This document shows positions 54,801 through 64,000 of a DNA stretch of 64,000 nt, piece after piece. The position numbers and the translations under genes are program-made. The notes under the pieces are model-generated. The model saw only the letters and a list, made by a program, of their open reading frames with translations. It did no database searches and was not told the origin of the DNA. Within the stretch, counting starts at the first letter, position 1. Each line of letters starts with the position of its first letter. The DNA is from Scilla litardierei (taxonomy: Eukaryota > Streptophyta > Magnoliopsida > Asparagales > Asparagaceae), in the NCBI GenBank assembly GCA_030789695.1, contig CM061142.1, positions 155,840,714 through 155,904,713 on the forward strand, in the 5' to 3' direction.

Positions 54801-55981
54801 TTAGATACCGAGATAAATGGGCCTGAGTGCAAGTGGGAGATGTTGAGAGATGATAGCCTCGAGGCAATCTATCTCTATGTGTGAATAACACAAACATCTT
54901 GTTTGAAATAACAGTAAGCTGTTTGGTATAGTTTTATCTAAGTTAATCAATAATGTAGTAAACATTAGACATTGACTTAGGTAAAGTCCTGAGACTTTAT
55001 GCAAGGTCAAACAGGTATCGAGATGAGTATCTCGATCATGGAGAAATGCTTGACCGTCTGTATCATAAGTCTAAAAGGGTTCGTGGTCGTAGATGTTTCG
55101 AAACAAGGATATCGAAACATCGGATAGACCATTGTGTCTTAGTCTTCACCGTTTAGCGGTGGCGATGATCTCATGATTGCTTGACTTGGCGAAGTCGAAG
55201 ACGAGACACAGGTGCTCATTAGAGAATGAGTTCACTGAACGATCCACAAGAGTTATCATATGATTATATTGACCAATCTGTCAATGATAACTCTTAGTGA
55301 TGATAGGCTAGTTGGTCTTTTGACTTGAGGTCATTTTTACGAACCTGTGCGTGAACGGTGGCACTTAGAGAACCTGACCTAGCTTCAATGCAAGGCCTGT
55401 CAAAAGGTCTTTGATTGGGTGTCATTTGAAGCGTACGAGGCAAGTAATGACCAAGAGAGGATTCGTCTCTCCCGGTCAATGGGAGTTAGTGTCGTAGAGT
55501 TAGTTCGGTCTTTAGTAAAATCTCTGATCAGAGTATGCTGGAAGAAGTCCTACATCATTTAACTAAAGATCGATAAAAACTAACCGGAGTCAAGTTATTG
55601 GGGTTGACAGTTTGATCGTACCCTAGACTTGATCTACACGACATAGTTTAGACGAAGAGACTATAACTGCGGAATTCATCACGGAAATAGTCAGGGTGGT
55701 CCCGATAATACTCATGGTAATGAGTCAACCACATAATGATTATTCCTGAAGCAGGGACGGCAACCATTGCTCGTGTCACTGCTGTATAGGGCTTCGAGCC
55801 CAAACTGTTGTAAGGCTCAGGCTGTAGGGTCTCACACAGAGTGCGACTTTCGTCTAAGTAATATGTAGAAATTAGTTATGGAGAATAATTTGCATTTGAT
55901 GCAATGGATAAAATATTGCAAAAAGATGTTTGCAATGATCTCCTGCATTCGGGATAAAAGATCCTGAGTGCAAGTGGGAGA

Positions 55982-57426
55982 TGTAGAGGAATGTGCCCTC
56001 GGATCATTTGTTGATGCAAATGATAATTTAAGCCTAGACAGGGACTAATTTGCATATGATGAAAAGAGATTAAATGTATCTTAAATTGCTTAAGACTATA
56101 TTTAATAAATAAACGAAAGGAAAAGTTCACGGGTAAGACGGGAATGTCCCGGTCTACGTCCAGGTTCGAATGGCGTCCAAATCGGACGCCGAACGCTCTA
56201 GATATGACAAAAACTAGCCCAAGCCTTGATTAAATCAGCCATTTGGGCTGATTAATAATTAAAGGGAGGGGAGGCCCACCTTAAGCCCAGCCCATTGGGC
56301 CGGGAGTTGCAATTAAGGAGAAACAGGCGCCCCTTTTGGGGCGCCGGTCACAAGCGCCCGTAGGGCGCTCCGTGCGCCCTGCCGGCGCGTGCTTGGCACG
56401 GGCCTACGGGCGCGTGCCAGGCACGCGCCTACAGGTGCGTGCCAGGCACGTGCCCCTCGGGTTCTGTGCACGCAGCAGCTGCGTGGGGCCCCTATGTGGG
56501 CCCCACACCTAGGGTTACAAACCCTAGGTGCGTTTTCTCTTTGACGGCTGCCTGTATTTACGAAATACAATGTTTGGGCGGATCTTTGGATGATCAATTG
56601 AGGGGTCAAACGGACTCGGATTGACGAACGGTTTTTTCCTATGCGTTCACCGTTAAACACCCTTCATATTGATAGGTTGTATCAATCATGAAGTTCAACG
56701 GTGATGGAGTTCAAATTCACGGAAGTTTAGCCTTTGTGAAAGACAAACTAAATTGAATTAATTAAACCCAAACTTTAGTCCCACATCAGATTTTGAGTAA
56801 AGGGGAGCAGTCAGCCGCCTATATAAATAGGGGTCTGCTCCACTCCTCAAAAGTTGTCCCAAGCTCTAGATCTGAGCGGCTCTCGTAAATGTTGGAGCAC
56901 GCTCGGATCTAGGCTTAAATTAATATTGCTCCTCTCCCTAATATTTCTGCCTTACTCCTGAGGGCTCTATCAAAGCCGCAAAGGAGTTCGGATTCAGATC
57001 CGAAATCTTGGCGAAGGTTTCACTTGCATGAAACTTTCTTCGGCGCGTGGTTGGCTCGGCGACACGGGGATTGATCGCCTCGGGATACGGAGCGGTTCGA
57101 GGAGCGGTTCAAGGAGCGGCTCGGCATGGGACGGGGAGCGGCTCGGAAGACGGTGCGGAACATCTCGCCTACCCCAGGGTTGAGATTCCGGGTATGTGTT
57201 TTATTAGCATTAGTTTAATTTAATCGCAGTAGGTTAGATCCTTCTTGGGATGGTCAGATCCATCCCGAGTTGGCATAGATCTTGGCTAAGGGTCTTGTAC
57301 CTTAGGGCTGAGTTAAATTGTTTAACTTATTTATTCTTCTGCTTCAATTCTTTTTATGTCTATGTTCCGTCCGAATTATGACGGGAATAGAGTTTTTTAG
57401 CCCTAAGGGTTCCACAAAACCCTTCA
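55982..57426 (+). repeat. Copia C 3' LTR
   Basis: Same ends as the 5' LTR, shorter by 47 bp. The largest visible loss is in the GC-rich block (56330-56510). Confidence 0.9.
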
Positions 57427-57620
57427 TAACCTGTCGAAAGGGGCCATTAGGCATTACAACCACCCAGTATGAGTGACAACAAACGAAGAGATACAACGAC
57501 AAACAAAAAGATACGAGCCAATTTTTCTGGAGCTTATACTACAAAATTGTTTTCGTTTACATCTCAATTACCCCCCGATACATTTGAAAATTATAGCAGG
57601 GTAAGAGGAGCGTCAAGATG

Positions 57621-58830
57621 TTACAACGGCTGGCTAGGCCCTTGATCTCCACCAAGCATGATCGCAGGCTCTTGGTCTCCCGAAGCACCAGCGCCTACAT
57701 CGTCACCCGTCATGGTGAAGACTTCGCCAGTAGGAGCGGCCTCCCCCATACCCTGGCTTAGATCGTTGTCACCAATATCCAAGAACAGCACGGGGATCCG
57801 ATCGATCTCAGCGACGATGCCAGGAAATAATTCCTTCACTTTCAATCGACATCGTTCATAGCCTTCCATGTACAGCTTGTCGAAATCGGGTAATGAATCC
57901 TTGAATACATGGACCACCCTCTCTGTTATGATCTCGACGCTGACTCTCTTCTCCAACAGAGCTTTCATCGCTTGCTCCCTCAAGGCGGCTTGATCAGCTT
58001 CCTTCCGACGAGACTCGCATAACTCATGCTCGAGCTACTGAATGTGGTTTAGTCTCAATCTACACAGAAGCCCTACTCTATCCAACTTAGCCTGAGACTT
58101 CTCCGCAGCCTTCTTAACGGCACCTAAGGTGACTTCATGATTAGCCACCACCAGTACGCGTCGACGCAACGCCGCCGTGGCCACAAGAGCCGGCATATAA
58201 GCACGATGGTCAGCATTCATGCTTATATCACCAACACTGGAAGCGGGCACAGTAGTTACCTGAACATTCGCAAGGACAGCCATCAAAGCGAGCCTCTCAT
58301 AATCGACCCTCTTCATAACGGCTCTATACCAAGGGAGGGTCGCATTTTTAGCGATTTGTGAGGCGGTCCCGCACTCCAAAAGAGCGGAATCATCTCTCTT
58401 CATTGGAAACTCCATTTGAATGAGTTCCTCCGTGGGACAATCAAATGGATCCTGAGGCGATCGACTCTCCGATAAAATCGGTCGGAATTCATTGGGAATG
58501 TCATCGGACAGAGGCACTAGAGGGAACAAGCCTCCCCAAGGCCAGGAGTCCTCTTGCATAAGGAACTCTGAAAGGGCCTGAGTCTCGCCTGAATCTCCCT
58601 CTAAAAGAGTTCCCTGCTCCTGTTGAGGAATCTGCTCCATGGCTTCAGTCGACCCAGATGGCTCGGAGTCACTAAGGCAAAGCCATCACTTTCCCTTACT
58701 TCCCTCAGTTGCAACCACATCAAATTCGGTGGGGGGCTTCTCCATTTTCTTCCGCTGGAGACGTGCTAGCTGAGTAGGCCCCTTAGCGACAATGGGTCGT
58801 TCCTTTGACGATCGAGCCGTCCTTTCACCC
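57621..58830 (-). pseudogene. Unrecognised gag-like or plant-TE-associated protein, broken
   Basis: One continuous minus-strand frame from about 58830 to 57621, interrupted by TGA (58686-58688) and TAG (58035-58037). Parts: a basic segment ARLQRKKMEKPP; an acidic region; ALVATAALRRRVLVVANHEV; a charged helical stretch LEHELCESRRKEADQAALRE; and YMEGYERCRLKVKELFPGI near the end. The last segment resembles the C-terminal part of plant transposon-associated or gag-like proteins, but I cannot name the family. The upstream end is cut by the LTR-like sequence starting at 58831. It is probably a transposon protein and not a host gene. Confidence 0.45.
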
Positions 58831-60760
58831 TGTAACGACCTGTTTCTATACGTACGTATTTCATACGTATTTCCATTAATTAACTTATTATTTGAAATAG
58901 TTGTCTCATGATATTATTATTTTCCCATAACTTGAACTTGTGATCAGATTATTTGTGATCATTACGGCTTCATGATCGTATTGGTGTCTTCTTATTAACT
59001 AGTGGTTGACGTTCATTACAGGGGCGAGATTGTAATAACTCGATCATCTTAATTAAGTGATCCTCCTATTCTAATCTTAAATATATCAGATTGTAATCAT
59101 AAGGAATCCTATTTCATAACCAAATCGATTCCCCGAATCAAATTTTAACCAAAGGTTCCCCCTAATCAAATCGTAATCAGACTGATTCTCGTAATCCGAT
59201 TGACCCTCGTAATCTAATATCTTAACCGAATATATGACCATGCCTACTCCGAATATATCTAAATATCTTGAGCAAATCTAAACCGATAACCTAGCTAAAA
59301 ATCTTAACATTGATTCCTTAATCAAATCGTAACTGAACCGATTTTCCTGGATCTAAATAAATCATAACCGACTTTCTAAAATCTTAATTTAAATTTAAAT
59401 TTTCCCTAATTATAATACCTAAGTATCCTAACTACGATTTCCTATATCCTATTAAATTTTATCAAGTCTATTCATAACCGAAGCAACTACTTAATCAGAT
59501 CTTAACTTAAATATCAAAAAATGGGTTAATTCTATTAATCCTTATAAATCTAAACCTTAAATCCTAAACAAACAAATCTAAAATATTCTAACAAAAATAT
59601 TTTCTAAATCCCAACTATTCTAACCAATTCATAATATCCTCTTTTGTAATAATAATAAAAAACCTTACCCCCAACTGACCCATTCCTCATTTCATGCGGA
59701 GAACCCATGCGTGCACGAAATCCCGCAAAATGCCCAACCCATTCATACGTGTTTTTTCCCACTCCTCATAAACCACACGAGGATCCCCTAGGAATCCCAA
59801 CAAACCCCAATTGAGATCCTAGCCCCATGCATGCTGTGGCATACACGTGGTCCCCGTCTCCTTCAAATAAACACAACTTTGACAGCCCCATCTCCGATCG
59901 ACCTCCGTCACCTCCCATCTCTATCCTCCTATCACAGAACCCCCACGACAACCCCCAACCCTTTCCCGCAAGGCGCTACCCAGCTGCAGCAAGCCTCTGC
60001 TACCTTCTTCTGTCCCCAAGTGCACACGTCCTTCCCCTCTGGTCACAACCAAACCGCAGTGCCCTCTCGACCCTCCGACCACCCAGAGGCACCCACTCTC
60101 CAGCGACAATGTCGCCAGTGCCATCAACCATCGACAGCTCCTTTGTTCCAGAGCTCCCGACACCTCTTCTCCAAGCCCCATAACCTTGTTCACCCATCAA
60201 AACCATGCCGCTGCTCCCCTCACCGTCCATCAAACCCACGACGCCCTCGTAACAAAAACCAAACAATCCCGACTCCGACGTTCCTCCTCCGTTCGACTCA
60301 AACTCAAGCTCACCTTCGCCTCCCCTCTCCTTTCAGCCTGCCATCAACCTGCTCAGGTGCCTTCACTGTCGCCGGTGACGTAAAAACCTCAGCGCCTTGC
60401 CTCTCTCCTTCTCATCGACGTCCTTGTCCACCGCCCATTCTCAGGCAAGCCTGCATCTCCACCCTCACCGCCTGCATGCCCTAAAGCGACCCGCCTCCTT
60501 GCCTCTGACAGCAGCATCCCACTCGTCGCAACCTCACCGAGCCCCCTGCCAAGCCTCTCCTTCACCTCTCTTCGAGGGCCCACAAGGCTCCACCACCTCC
60601 TTCCCCTCTACTAGCTCTGACGGCTCTTCCCTCATCTCACGGCAACTCGCAGATCACCCTCACCCTCTCGCATCGCCATTTGCCACCGTCGAACTCGCCA
60701 ACTGACGCATCGTCGCACTCACCGCTAGTCACCTTCGCCGCCACCTGCAACCCACGCGAA
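58831..60760 (+). mobile_element. Probable gypsy-type LTR fragment, plus orientation
   Basis: Begins TGTAACGACC, the element-sense start of the gypsy LTRs here. An AT-rich part follows, then a C-rich part (59850-60750) whose composition mirrors the reverse complement of LTR1 (2150-2720). The 3' edge is unclear and no hairpin cluster follows, so it is truncated. ORFs in the C-rich part (for example 59831-60484) are Ser/Pro/His-rich without domains. Confidence 0.45.
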
Positions 60761-60899
60761 TGATAAGTGTAAGGTTTTGATGTTATAGTACCGCACGTTA
60801 TTATACACATAGGTTTTAATGTAATAGTTTAATGTAAACTTATAGTTTTTTAACAACATGTTAGTAATGATTGTATAAGGTAAGTTTACATAAGGTAAG

Positions 60900-60932
<33 letters not shown>
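60761..60932. repeat. AT-rich spacer with CA microsatellite
   Basis: Short AT-rich stretch with a doubled AAGGTAAGTTTACA (60876-60906) and an (AC)n tract of about 15 units at about 60901-60931. Confidence 0.85.
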
Positions 60933-60933
<1 letters not shown>

Positions 60934-61105
60934 TGATAGAAATATATATCATCATCAATATCCTCCTTGCTCTGGCGATCGAGGTGATCTGTGCGACCTC
61001 AGCTCCTTGCTCCGGCTTCGGGGGCTACGGCCCACCTCTCGTACTAGCTCCCCCAGATGCTCCCCCCTTGCCCTCTGCTACCCAAGCTCCCCAAACCACC
61101 CCGCA

Positions 61106-63255
61106 ATGGCCTCTTCTTCCTCGGGCTTGGCCCCCATCTCTGGGTCTTCGGCCTCGACTGGCTCAGCTCATAGCCCCCCGTCATCTGCTCCGATCATCCT
61201 CCCTTCGCCACCTCTTGCTGGTGGTGATGTTTCGTGGACGGCTGTTACTGGTCGCCGCCGTCCGACCCAAACTGATGTGCTCCTTTCTCGGCCATCTGCT
61301 GCCGGCGGCCGGTAACGGCGTGGTGGAGGCCGGGCACCTCCTCGTCGGGGGAGTGGAAACATGGTCACTCCCTCCCTGCCTCTTGATGGCGATGCTTCCA
61401 CCTCAACTATCTTCAACCCCAACTCCCGTCAGGTGTTTATGGGTTGCCCAATAGAGCTTCGGCCCCTATCCCCAGATCATCCTATGTTACTTTGACTTCG
61501 TTTAGCTCCATTTGTGCCCCCGCACCGTTCCTAACTGCAGGCTGGCATTTTCGCCTCCTGTTTCAGTGGGGGGGGTGGTGTTGTTGCGGATATCTTGCCC
61601 GCAGATATCTCTCAGGCCGCAAGGTGTTGGGCACACACGCTGGTTGGATACTTTGTGGGCCAACGGCCATACTATGGACAGCTCATGTCCTGGGTTGGAC
61701 ACTCTTAGAAATCGAAGGGGGAAGTCCATGTTCACTCCTGTGAAAACGGGGTTTTCTTCTTCAAATTCGACAACGATGTTGATTGTGGTGGCATTCTCAA
61801 TGGAGGCCCCTGGCTCCTAGATGGCCGGCTCCTTGTGCTTAGGCGTTGGGCTCCCGACATTGGACTTGATAGGGACTTTCTTTCCTCCGTGCCAATTTGG
61901 ATTCACTTCCCGCAACTCCCGATCCAATTTTGGTCCCCCGTCATCCTTGGAAAACTTGCAAGCATCTTGGGCCGGCCACTTTTCTCCGATACTGCTATGG
62001 CCAATGCTTCCAGGCTCTCCTTCGCTCGGTGCTTTGTCGAGATTGATGCAGTGTCTCCTTTCCCTACCTCCATCTCTGCTCGGCTAGCGGACGGGTCCAT
62101 CATCACGGTGGCCGTGGAATATGAGAAAATCCCTCCGCTTTGTTCCCATTGTCGTTGCTTCGACCATCATATCTCCCAATGTGAATCCCCTTCGAGGCAA
62201 GTGGATTCTCAGCCGCCTGTTTCCTTCGGGACTCCCATCGTAGATACCTCTCTCCCAACCCAATCTGTGCAGCGGGGTTCCCCCATCGGTTAGCGCAGCT
62301 GAGTCGGCCTCCCCTCTACCTGATACCGGCTTCCTGCAGTCATCTTCTTCACTGCTGGATGTGATGCTCTGCGCTCAGGATGCCCAGAGTCTGACAGACT
62401 TCGAGCTTCTACCTTCTTTGACTTGCCTAGCGTATCAACTGTGTGCTCCCCCCATGTCCGCCCTGCTTGTAGGGTCCGGTCATTCTCATTTGCTGTCGGT
62501 GCCCATTCCCTCGGACCTGCCATGTGCTCCTGTCTCCTCTCCTGTCGCCCACTTGCTATGTCCAACGACCGCCCTGTCTTCTTCACATGGCCAGCAGCAA
62601 CTGGCAGCTAGTTCTTCAGCTCACCCAGCGCTTGTCTTGTCTAAGACATGCCTATGACCGCCCTGTCTTCATCGATTGGCCAGCCGCACCCAGCGGCTAG
62701 TGCTCCGTCTCTACCGGCAGCTGAACTCTCTGCAGCGCTTGTCTTACCGCAGCCCATCATGGCTCTTGGGGTTGTTGCCTATCTCCCTGACCCTCTGGAA
62801 TCTCTTGCCATCGCCGAAGGCCGCTTGTCCTCGTCTTCCCCCATCTGGCAAAGTGGAGTTGCTGCCTGTGCGGAAGGGGCTCTCCCCGGGGATAGTTCCC
62901 CCTTGTTAGCGGCGTTCTCTCTTCCTGCAGCTCCTCTTGTTGGTGGGTCCTGTCCTACTGAGGTTGGGCTTGCAAGCAACTCTTTTGCAAGCAACTCTTT
63001 TGGGATCTTGGCTACCAATTCTATTGGCCTGGCAGTTGAGGACTTTGATAACCAATTCCCGGTTCTTAGCCCGCCGCGTGTTCCTCGACCTAGCCCCACT
63101 TCCCTTCCCCCTAATCCATGCCCCCAACCCTCCACTATCCCCAACCCTGCCTACGTCCACTCCTCCAAAAAATCAGTGCCCCAAACCCCTAAACCAAATA
63201 AAAGAGGGCTGCCCCCCCCCCCCCCTCGCGTGCAGACGCGGAGCCAATGCCCTAA
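61106..63255 (+). pseudogene. LINE ORF1, DUF4283/zf-CCHC protein, with stops
   Basis: RNA-binding protein of a plant L1 element. The frame from MASSSSGLAPISG (61106) holds DUF4283 landmarks HTLVGYFVGQRP, NGVFFFKFDND, GGPWLLDGRLLVLRRW and PIWIHFPQLPIQFW, then LCSHCRCFDHHISQC (a CCHC_4-type finger) near 62140. A Pro/Ser-rich tail follows with NQFPVLSPPRVPRP and a basic KPNKRG. Stops at 61313, about 61493, 61706 and 62291 break it. A C run near 63208-63222 probably slipped: read one frame over, ORF1 ends at the TAA at 63253, just ahead of ORF2. Confidence 0.8.
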
Positions 63256-63264
63256 CCCCCGATT

Positions 63265-64000
63265 ATGTCTATTTTTGCCTGGAACGTGCGGGGGCTTAAT
63301 GCTTGTGCTCACCGTAGGGATGTTCGGCATCACATTGGTAAATATAAATCTTCGTTGGTCGGTTTATTGGAGACGAAGGTTTGCGACCCGTTGGGTGATA
63401 TTGTTTCTTCATGCTTCCCCAAGGGTTGGGTGGCTTTTAACAATTATGAGCATGTGCCTAAAGGGCGTACTTGGGTTATGGTTGACCCGGTGGTTTGGGG
63501 CTGCAAGGTCATTTCTTCTTCTGGGCAACATGTCACCCTTGAGTGTGTTAATAGCTGTGGGTTCGCCGTCTTCGTTTCCTTTGTTTACGCCTCCAACTTG
63601 GCTTCGGACAGACTCTGTCTTTGGGACTCTCTTCACGTTGTTAGCTCTTTTGTGGTTGGGAAGGCTTGGGCGGTCATTGGTGATTTCAGTGTCACCAGAT
63701 TTATCGGGGAGAAGGTTGGGGGATGTTGCCTCGCCCTGGCCATGTTGGCGGACTTCAACCTTTGCATTGAGGACTGCGGGTTGGATGATATTCGTTGTAC
63801 TGGTGACCATCTTAGTTGGAGCAACTGTGCTACGGACGGCCCCCGTATCACTTGTAGGCTCGATCGGGCCCTCGTGAACCATGATTGGCTTGCGACCCTT
63901 CCTGATGTCTATGCCTCTTATCTCCCCCCGGCGACGAGTGACCACTCTCCTCTTCTTATTCAGGTAATCCCTCCTCCCAACTCGGGCCCCAAACCTTTTA
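63265..64000 (+). CDS. LINE ORF2, endonuclease domain (partial at window end)
   Basis: Apurinic-like endonuclease (exonuclease-endonuclease-phosphatase fold) that nicks the target for reverse transcription. ATG at 63265, in-frame TAA at 63253 just upstream, open to the window end (245 codons). Motifs: FAWNVRGLN, LLETKVCD (catalytic Glu), FVYASN, AVIGDFSVT, LSWSN, RLDRALVN, TSDHSPLL (catalytic His). The GDFN motif has Ser for Asn, which may impair activity. RT should follow beyond the window. Confidence 0.9.
   Translation, partial: MSIFAWNVRGLNACAHRRDVRHHIGKYKSSLVGLLETKVCDPLGDIVSSCFPKGWVAFNNYEHVPKGRTWVMVDPVVWGCKVISSSGQHVTLECVNSCGFAVFVSFVYASNLASDRLCLWDSLHVVSSFVVGKAWAVIGDFSVTRFIGEKVGGCCLALAMLADFNLCIEDCGLDDIRCTGDHLSWSNCATDGPRITCRLDRALVNHDWLATLPDVYASYLPPATSDHSPLLIQVIPPPNSGPKPF

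Larger units (their letters stand above)
49487..57426 (+). mobile_element. Copia C, old decayed LTR retrotransposon
   Basis: LTRs of 1492 bp (49487-50978) and 1445 bp (55982-57426), target duplication TAACC (49482-49486 and 57427-57431). iMet-type primer site and a GTGCAAGTGGGAGA polypurine tract (about 55968-55981). The internal 5 kb has no ORF above about 75 codons. Confidence 0.9.
60933..64000 (+). mobile_element. Plant L1-type LINE, 5' part
   Basis: Non-LTR retrotransposon: ORF1 with DUF4283 and a CCHC finger, then ORF2 with an endonuclease domain running off the window. The region before 61106 is a probable 5' UTR. The start of the element is not sharply defined. Confidence 0.85.

Noticed and set aside
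54826..54860. A second LTR start after AAGTGGGAGATGTTGAGAG
   Set aside because: It looks like a polypurine tract plus TGTTGAG, but I could not find a matching second copy or an end, so I did not call another element.
59827..60705. 118-217 aa ORFs rich in Ser, Pro and His
   Set aside because: C-rich LTR-like sequence, open in overlapping frames, no recognisable domain.

Overview
The window is repeat-dense plant nuclear DNA. It contains plant-type Ty1/copia elements, chromodomain-bearing Ty3/gypsy elements (Tekay/Del-like chromoviruses), a foldback Mutator-type MITE and a plant L1-type LINE. I found no host protein gene, rRNA, tRNA or CRISPR array. Nearly every base from 1 to 64000 can be assigned to a transposable element or a tandem array.

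Layout. Positions 1-3175 are a long gypsy-type LTR, cut by the window start and inserted in another LTR fragment (3176-4157). A 54-bp tandem array (4158-4455 and 49258-49425) is split by a nested stack. The outermost element is Copia B (4456-49257, target duplication GACCC). Its left LTR is split by Gypsy 0 (4691-14432, GGAAG) and by Copia A (15121-41405, ACTCC/GCTCC). Copia A is split inside its reverse transcriptase by Gypsy 1 (20088-38690, GATCT). Gypsy 1 is split 48 bp into its right LTR by Gypsy 2 (27469-36232, GTCCG). Copia B also carries a foldback MITE (44549-44800, 9-bp duplication) and a solo LTR in its right LTR (46658-48460, CAAAG). Next come a decayed Copia C (49487-57426, TAACC), an unrecognised gag-like pseudogene (57621-58830, minus), an LTR-like fragment (58831-~60760), a CA microsatellite and a LINE that runs off the right edge.

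How the parts work together. The three gypsy elements, all on the minus strand, form one lineage with an unusual organisation. (1) In Gypsy 0 and Gypsy 1 the gag-pol region is interrupted at the same two places by GT...AG intervals, 114/113 bp at the gag-protease junction and 70/73 bp inside the integrase core. Removing them gives a continuous frame in Gypsy 0 (1132+2420+903 = 4455 bp, 1485 codons), apart from one in-frame stop in gag. (2) Unspliced RNA would stop just past gag, so splicing could set the Gag:Pol ratio. (3) Gypsy 2 is a young gag-only element that keeps the gag-end donor site, so it looks non-autonomous. (4) All three appear to be primed by tRNA-Ile, not the initiator tRNA-Met used by the copia elements here. 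(5) Their LTRs carry a 35-codon acidic micro-ORF and an ordered set of hairpins with fixed loops and compensated stem changes, both downstream of the TATA box and so probably in the RNA leader. These introns, hairpins and micro-ORF are the best candidates for an undescribed system in the window.

Relative ages, judged by eye: Gypsy 0 and Gypsy 2 are very young (LTR pairs almost identical), Gypsy 1 and Copia A are intermediate, and Copia B and Copia C are old. No alignments or database searches were run. Family names rest on motif recognition.
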